NCBI GenBank assembly: GCA_965221855.1
Contig: CBDCSV010000007.1
Span: forward strand, 310,001-374,000
From: JAJDXO01 sp965221855
Lineage (GTDB): Bacteria > Pseudomonadota > Alphaproteobacteria > Rhodospirillales > UBA2165
Direction: 5' to 3'
Length of the DNA: 64,000 bases
Within the stretch, counting starts at the first letter, position 1; each line of letters begins with the position of its first letter. The position numbers were made by a program, and so were the translations under genes. Below are positions 59,322-64,000 of the stretch, piece after piece. The notes beneath the pieces were generated by a model. The model saw only the letters and a list, made by a program, of their open reading frames with translations, did not search any database and was not told the DNA's origin.

Positions 59322-60653
59322 GTTCCCCACCGCGTAAACGGTGCGCCCGTCGATCACGGTGCGGATCACCATACCCTGGACCGGCCGGCCGTCGAAGGGG
59401 GAGTTTTTCGATTTGGAGGCGAGCTGGTCGGCATCGACCTTCCAGGCCCGGTCCGGGTCGAAGATGACGATGTCGGCGGCCTCGCCGGGCGACAGCCGCC
59501 CCGCCGGCAGGTTCATCAGCTCGGACGGGGCCCGGGTCAATTTGCCGACCACCTCCAGGAGGGACAGGTGGCCGTTGTGGTAGAGCTCGAGGGACACCGA
59601 GAGCAGGGTTTCCAGCCCCACGCCGCCGTTGGCCGCCTGGGCGAACGGCAGGCGCTTCGAATCCTCGTCCTGGGGCGCGTGGTCGCTGGCGATGACGTCG
59701 ATGGTGCCGTCGGCGAGCGCGGCGACCACCGCCTCGCGGTCGCGCTCGCCCCGGAGCGGCGGCGACAACTTCGCGAAGGTGCGGTAGTCGCCGACCGACG
59801 TTTCGTTGAGCGCGAAATAGGGCGGCGCCGTATCGCACGTGACCTCGAGGCCCGCCGCCTTCGCCTCGCGGATGGCGTCGATGGCCTCGGCGCAGGAGAC
59901 GTGGGCGAAATGCAGCCGGCCGCCGGTCAGCGCCAGCAGCCGGAGGTCCCGCTCGACCAATATGGTCTCGGCGGCGCCCGGCAGGCCGGGCAATCCGAGA
60001 CGGGTGGCGATTTCGCCCTCGTTCATCACCCCGCCCGCCGCCAGGCCGGGCTCTTCCGGGTGCTGGACGATCAGCAGGCCGAAGGTCGACGCATAGGACA
60101 GCGCGCGGCGCATCACCTGGCTGTCGGCGATGGCCTTCTCGCCGTCGGTGAAGGCGACCGCGCCGGCCCCGGCCAGGGTGCCCATTTCGGCGATCTCGGC
60201 GCCCTCCAGGTCCTTGGTGACCGCGCCGTAGGGGTAGACCTTGGACAGCCCCAGCAAGCGCGCGCGGCGGGCGACGAATTCGACCTGGGACACCTCGGCG
60301 ATGACGGGCGCCGTGTTCGGCAGGCACACATAGGTGGTCACCCCGCCGGCGGTCGCCGCCCGGCCCTCGGATTCCAGGGTTCCCTTGTGCTCTTCGCCGG
60401 GTTCGCGGATCTGCACCCGGATGTCGATCAGGCCGGGCGCCAGGCACAGGCCCCGGCAGTCGACGATGGCGTCGGCGAGGGACGCGCCTTCGCGGGTGAT
60501 GTTGGGTCCGACGGCGACGATCTTCTCGCCTTCGGTCAGCACGCCGCCCATGGCGTCCAGCCCGCTCGCCGGGTCGAGAAGCCGCGCATTGACGTAGGCG
60601 ACGCTCCCCAGCGGGTCGTCGGGCATGGCGTGGGTCCAGTCGCCGTGGGCCAT
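59319..60653 (-). CDS. pyrC: Dihydroorotase homologue lacking zinc-ligand histidines (PyrC-prime/PyrX type)
   Basis: A 444-residue type I dihydroorotase-like protein. The metal motif DxHxH, normally D-x-H-V-H-x-R, here reads DIRVQIREPG (Asp77, Arg79, Gln81), so both His ligands are gone. LIVQHPEEP and HFAHVSCAEA (later His residues) and ASDHAP (Asp) remain. In pseudomonads such inactive homologues are structural partners of PyrB, and this gene overlaps pyrB by one base (TGATG). I therefore read it as a PyrB-complex subunit; a working dihydroorotase should lie elsewhere. The ATG at 60653 fits; a second ATG at residue 10 is possible. Confidence 0.9.
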   Translation of the reverse strand: MAHGDWTHAMPDDPLGSVAYVNARLLDPASGLDAMGGVLTEGEKIVAVGPNITREGASLADAIVDCRGLCLAPGLIDIRVQIREPGEEHKGTLESEGRAATAGGVTTYVCLPNTAPVIAEVSQVEFVARRARLLGLSKVYPYGAVTKDLEGAEIAEMGTLAGAGAVAFTDGEKAIADSQVMRRALSYASTFGLLIVQHPEEPGLAAGGVMNEGEIATRLGLPGLPGAAETILVERDLRLLALTGGRLHFAHVSCAEAIDAIREAKAAGLEVTCDTAPPYFALNETSVGDYRTFAKLSPPLRGERDREAVVAALADGTIDVIASDHAPQDEDSKRLPFAQAANGGVGLETLLSVSLELYHNGHLSLLEVVGKLTRAPSELMNLPAGRLSPGEAADIVIFDPDRAWKVDADQLASKSKNSPFDGRPVQGMVIRTVIDGRTVYAVGN

Positions 60654-61621
60654 CAGAGGTTCCTCGCGCCGAGCTCTTCGGTGTTGCGGCCCAGGAGATC
60701 GAGGCACGCCATCCGGACGGCGACGCCCATCTCCACCTGTTCGCGGATGACGCTGCGGGAGAAATCGTCGGCGACCTCGCTGTCGATCTCGACGCCCCGG
60801 TTCGACGGGCCCGGATGCATGATCAGCGCGTCCTCCTTGGCGGCGGCCAGCTTGTCGTAGTCGAGGCCGAAGAACTGGAAATACTCGCGGATCGACGGAA
60901 TGAAGTTGCCCTGCATCCGCTCCATCTGGAGGCGCAGCATCATCACGATGTCGCAGCCTTCGAGGCCGGCCTTCATGTCGTGGAACACCTCGACGCCGTA
61001 GCGCTCCACGCCGGCGGGCAGCAGGGTCCGGGGCCCGATCACCCGCACCCGGGTCCCCATGGTGGTGAGCAAAAGCAGGTTCGACCGGGCGACCCGGGAG
61101 TGCAGCACGTCGCCGCAGATGGCGATGGTCAGCCCCTCGAGGCGCCCGAGGCGCCGGCGGATGGTCAGCGCGTCCAGCAGCGCCTGGGTCGGGTGTTCGT
61201 GGCTGCCGTCGCCGGCGTTGATGACGGCGCAGTTGACCTTTTCCGAGAGCAGCTTGACGGCGCCCGATTCGCCGTGCCGGACCACCAGCACATCCGGGTG
61301 CATGGCGTTCAGCGTCATCGCCGTGTCGATCAGGCTCTCGCCCTTGTTCACCGCGCTGGTCGCCACCGACATGTTGAGGACGTCGGCGCTGAGCCGCTTT
61401 CCGGCAAGCTCGAACGACGTGCGGGTCCGGGTCGACGATTCGAAGAACAGGTTGATGACGGTCCGCCCGCGCAGCGCATCGCGCTTCTTCTCGGCCTGGC
61501 GGTTCAGTTCGACATAGGCGTCGGACGCGTCGAGCAGAATGGTGATCTCGTCGGGGGAAAGGCCTTCGATACCGAGCAAGTGGCGGTGGGGAAATGCTGC
61601 GGTAACCGGTGGATCGGCCAT
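60653..61621 (-). CDS. pyrB: Aspartate carbamoyltransferase catalytic subunit
   Basis: A 322-residue enzyme of the second step of pyrimidine synthesis. The carbamoyl-phosphate motif STRTRTSFE (63-71) and HPTQALLD (143-150) are intact, as are GDVLHSRVARSN and MHPGPSNRGVE. First gene of the pyrB-pyrC-like pair; length fits the class that needs a PyrC-type partner. Confidence 0.98.
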   Translation of the reverse strand: MADPPVTAAFPHRHLLGIEGLSPDEITILLDASDAYVELNRQAEKKRDALRGRTVINLFFESSTRTRTSFELAGKRLSADVLNMSVATSAVNKGESLIDTAMTLNAMHPDVLVVRHGESGAVKLLSEKVNCAVINAGDGSHEHPTQALLDALTIRRRLGRLEGLTIAICGDVLHSRVARSNLLLLTTMGTRVRVIGPRTLLPAGVERYGVEVFHDMKAGLEGCDIVMMLRLQMERMQGNFIPSIREYFQFFGLDYDKLAAAKEDALIMHPGPSNRGVEIDSEVADDFSRSVIREQVEMGVAVRMACLDLLGRNTEELGARNL

Positions 61622-61676
61622 AAAGGGGGGTTATAGGGCGGCCGGCCCCCCGGGGCAAGCGTCAACCTGCCCCCAT

Positions 61677-61731
61677 ATTCCCTCTCCCCCAAACCAAATC
61701 CCCTCTCCCCCTGAAGAAGGGGGAGAGGGAG
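61677..61731. repeat. C/G hairpin related to the MITE-like repeat core
   Basis: CCCTCTCCCCC (61701-61711) pairs perfectly with GGGGGAGAGGG (61719-61729) around TGAAGAA. A second CCCTCTCCCCC lies at about 61680-61690. Same core as copies A and B but without their tails, so a fragment or a simpler relative. Confidence 0.7.
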
Positions 61732-61782
61732 TAGTTGTACCCCCTTGCTCCGGCCCGCGCCCCTCAGGCTGGTCATGGTGCC

Positions 61783-62259
61783 CTACGGCAAACCCGCGCC
61801 CGTCAGGCTGTCCAGGGCGCCCTGGAGGATGTACGCGGCGGCCATCTTGTCGACCAGTTGGGCCCGGCGGGCGCGGCTCAGGTCGGCTTCGTCCGTGAGG
61901 AAGCGCTCCACCGCCGCGGTCGACAGGCGCTCGTCCCAGAAAGCCATGGGCAGGTCGGTCTCCGCCGACAGATTCGCGCCGAACTGCCGCACCGACTGGC
62001 AGGCCGGGCCCTCGGTCCCGTCCATGCCGACCGGCAGGCCGATGACCAGTCCGCCGATGGATTGCCGCTCGAATATCCCGATCAGCTCGGCGGCGTCGCG
62101 GGTGAACTTCCGCCGCCGGATGGTGTCCATGGGCGTGGCGACGGTCAGGGAGGGGTCCGAGAGCGCGAGCCCGATGGTCCTGGACCCCACGTCCAGACCC
62201 ATCAGGCGGCGGCCCCGCCCGACGGTCCCGGCCAGTTCCCGCACGGTGTCGACGATCAT
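61783..62259 (-). CDS. ruvX: Putative pre-16S rRNA nuclease / Holliday junction resolvase RuvX (YqgF)
   Basis: A 158-residue RNase-H-fold protein: LMGLDVGSRTIGLALSD (Asp23), GLVIGLPVGMDGTEG, the FWDERLSTAAVE motif and the late DKMAAAYILQGALD. It trims the 5' end of 16S rRNA precursor in E. coli. ATG 62259 gives the usual length; a longer start is less likely. Confidence 0.93.
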   Translation of the reverse strand: MIVDTVRELAGTVGRGRRLMGLDVGSRTIGLALSDPSLTVATPMDTIRRRKFTRDAAELIGIFERQSIGGLVIGLPVGMDGTEGPACQSVRQFGANLSAETDLPMAFWDERLSTAAVERFLTDEADLSRARRAQLVDKMAAAYILQGALDSLTGAGLP

Positions 62260-62344
62260 CGGCGCCTCATACGCCAAGAGCCGGCGCTTGTCGAGGCGGC
62301 CCGTGGCCGCGTACCCTCGGGCCGATAGACCGAGAGGGGGGACG

Positions 62345-63253
62345 ATGGCGTTTCCGGACAAACCGATCCGTTGGATTTTGCCCTTCCCGCCGGGCGGCTC
62401 GTCCAACGAGGTGGCCGAGCTCATGAAGCCCGTGATGGAGGAGGCGCTGGGCCGGCCGATCGAGTTCGACATCATCACCGGCGGACGGGGCGGCAGCAAC
62501 GGGCCCATCGCCGCCGCCGCCGCCGAGCCCGACGGTTGCACCATGCTGATGGCGACGGTCGGCAACATGGCGCTCCTGCCCTCCATATTGCCGGACTACG
62601 AAATCACGCCCCTCGAAGACTTGATTCCGGTCACCAAGGTCGCCGATACGCCCGATCCGCTGGTGGCCCATTCGTCCCTCGGGGTGTCGACCCTGGACGA
62701 ACTCATCGCCGCCGCCAGGGACCGTCCCGGGGAGATCACCTACAACCCCATCAACGCCGCCAGCATTCACCGTCTCGAGTTCATTTCGCTGATGAACGCC
62801 GCCGGGATCGAGCTCAAGGAAGCCGCCGTGGAGGGCGGCGCCAACGGCGCCATCGCCGCGGTCGAGAACGGAGACCTGGACGTCCTGTTCATGACCGCGC
62901 CCCGCACCATCGCGCCCATCGCCGACGGACGGGTCAACGCTCTGGCGGTGGCCTCGCCCCGCCGGGCCGGCGCCTTGCCCCATGTCCCCACCTTCGCCGA
63001 ACTCGGATATCCGGCGCTGGAAATCGGGTCGTGGATGGGCCTGCTGATGCCCGCCGGCTCTCCCGGCGAGGCCGTGTCGGCCATTTTCCATGCGTCGGCC
63101 GCGGCGCTTTCGGATCCCGGCATCATCGGGAAGGCGGCCGAACGCGGCCTGGATATCGACGCCAGCGCCAGCCCGGCGGCCTTCCGGGGATTTGTCGAAG
63201 AGGAGACCGCGCGGCTGGCCGGTCTGGCGTCGAGCGCCGGCCTGACGGGTTGA
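62345..63253 (+). CDS. Bug/TctC-family binding protein without signal peptide
   Basis: A 302-residue protein that begins at the mature Bug N-terminus: MAFPDKPIRWILPFPPGGSS, where ordinary relatives have a 20-30-residue Sec signal before this motif. DRPGEITYNP and later AVENGDLDVLFMT align with Bug second-domain motifs. GAGAGGGGGG precedes the ATG, and the in-frame codons upstream show no hydrophobic core, so the absence looks genuine. Without export it cannot serve as a periplasmic receptor; a cytoplasmic sensing or buffering role is conceivable. Divergent from ruvX; no tctA or tctB beside it. Confidence 0.85.
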   Translation: MAFPDKPIRWILPFPPGGSSNEVAELMKPVMEEALGRPIEFDIITGGRGGSNGPIAAAAAEPDGCTMLMATVGNMALLPSILPDYEITPLEDLIPVTKVADTPDPLVAHSSLGVSTLDELIAAARDRPGEITYNPINAASIHRLEFISLMNAAGIELKEAAVEGGANGAIAAVENGDLDVLFMTAPRTIAPIADGRVNALAVASPRRAGALPHVPTFAELGYPALEIGSWMGLLMPAGSPGEAVSAIFHASAAALSDPGIIGKAAERGLDIDASASPAAFRGFVEEETARLAGLASSAGLTG

Positions 63254-63264
63254 CGATGCGGCGG

Positions 63265-64000
63265 TCAGGACGCGGGCTCGAAGAACTCGCTGCCGCCGTA
63301 GCCCGCTTCCGCCGGGATGCGAAAGATCCGGCCGCCGTCCGCGCCCTCCATGGTGGGCTCCACGGTAACCAGCTCCTCGCCGGCGGCGTTGGCGAAGGCC
63401 TCATCGACCGTCGAGGCCCGGCCGAGTTTTTCCAGATTGAGCCTGGTGGCGAAGACGATGGAGCGCTTGCCGGCGGCCCGGTCGGCGAGGGCCCGGGCGG
63501 GCGTGATCCAGATCGAATCCACCGATTCCCGGCCGTCATGGCCGCCAAGCTGTTCATCGGGCGCGACGGCCAGGTAGAACATGGTATCGAACCGTTTGGG
63601 CGACACCTTCGGCGTGATCCAATGGGCGAACGGGGTCATGTGGTCGCAGGCGTAGTGGATGCCTTCCGCCGCCTGGATATCGGCCAGGGAAATCTCGTTG
63701 GCGTGGAGTCTGGCCCGATACCGGTCCTGCAGTTGATCGAGGCGCCGGCCGCCCACCAGCGGCCCGCCGGTTTCGTCCCGGGCCAGCAGGATGCCTGCCT
63801 CCTCGAATGTCTCCCGGATGCCGCAGAGACGAAAGGCGGTCTCGTCGGCGGAAAGGCCGTCCGCCGGGCGGGCCCGGGCGAGGACCGCGTCCGCCGGGTC
63901 CAGCTTGCCGCCGGGAAATACCAGGGCGCCCGAAGCGAAGTCGATCTCGCGGTGGCGTTCGACCATGAACACTTCGAGGCCGTTCCCGCCGTCCCGGAGA
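63265..64000 (-). CDS. NUDIX hydrolase (5' end beyond window)
   Basis: At least 245 residues are present. The frame is open to the window edge, so the start lies outside. It has VFMVERHREIDFASGALVFPGGK and a Nudix box ending RETFEEAGILLA, with an insertion between GG and REXXEE as in the NUDT19-like group. HWITPKVSPKRFDTMFYLA follows. It hydrolyses a nucleoside-diphosphate-linked substrate, possibly CoA derivatives. Convergent with the Bug gene (11 bp). Confidence 0.9.
   Translation of the reverse strand, partial: LRDGGNGLEVFMVERHREIDFASGALVFPGGKLDPADAVLARARPADGLSADETAFRLCGIRETFEEAGILLARDETGGPLVGGRRLDQLQDRYRARLHANEISLADIQAAEGIHYACDHMTPFAHWITPKVSPKRFDTMFYLAVAPDEQLGGHDGRESVDSIWITPARALADRAAGKRSIVFATRLNLEKLGRASTVDEAFANAAGEELVTVEPTMEGADGGRIFRIPAEAGYGGSEFFEPAS

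Overview
The window is GC-rich alphaproteobacterial DNA, most likely from a Rhodospirillales-like heterotroph. This rests on gene order: pyrB-pyrC-plsY with dprA-topA-rnr, a divK/rpmG pair, a hisZ-purA overlap and an M67 peptidase/DUF6476/rluA group are arrangements I associate with that class. No rRNA gene or CRISPR array is visible. There is one tRNA (Glu, CUC).

Left two thirds (1-39.3 kb): accessory catabolism and transport, broken up by insertion sequences. After a truncated acyl-CoA ligase and an amidohydrolase come a TRAP transporter (dctM-dctQ-dctP, minus strand) and, divergently, a tight seven-gene operon: GntR/UTRA regulator, aconitase-family large and small hydratase subunits, an isocitrate-lyase/PEP-mutase-family lyase, HyuB, HyuA and an isochorismatase-family protein. 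Overlapping or near-overlapping junctions make this one transcription unit. A plausible reading is ring opening of a cyclic imide or hydantoin, hydration of a maleate-like diacid and aldol cleavage. The isochorismatase-like member lacks the usual catalytic cysteine. An IS-rich stretch (12.3-16.4 kb) holds an IS1380-type and an ISAs1-type element around an orphan secreted protein with a 12-C tract in its signal peptide. Next is a tripartite tricarboxylate transporter operon (tctC-tctB-tctA-FAH-VOC epimerase, minus strand) with an intrinsic terminator after tctC, and an IS256-type element.

22.7-39.3 kb: a three-subunit molybdenum hydroxylase and a five-gene branched-chain-type ABC importer on the plus strand. 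A convergent minus-strand run follows: glyoxalase-like, DUF1330, GST, RidA-like, PuuE-like deacetylase, HIBADH-like and amidase. A divergent plus-strand unit holds two cyclase-family hydrolases and a BKACE (DUF849). Together they look like peripheral catabolism of an unknown, probably nitrogen-containing, substrate.

Right third (39.4-64 kb): mostly core genes: clpS, tRNA-Glu, M67 peptidase, rluA-type pseudouridine synthase, purA, hisZ, a glycosyltransferase, divK, rpmG, an S41 protease, rnr, topA, dprA, plsY, pyrC-like, pyrB, ruvX and a NUDIX gene cut by the window end. A second TRAP operon sits between dprA and plsY, and a Bug-type binding protein without a signal peptide lies beside ruvX. 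Two copies of a roughly 280-bp palindromic, MITE-like repeat end at, and supply, the stop codons of purA and the pyrC homologue. The pyrC homologue lacks the zinc-binding HxH and is probably a non-catalytic PyrC-prime type subunit of the PyrB complex.
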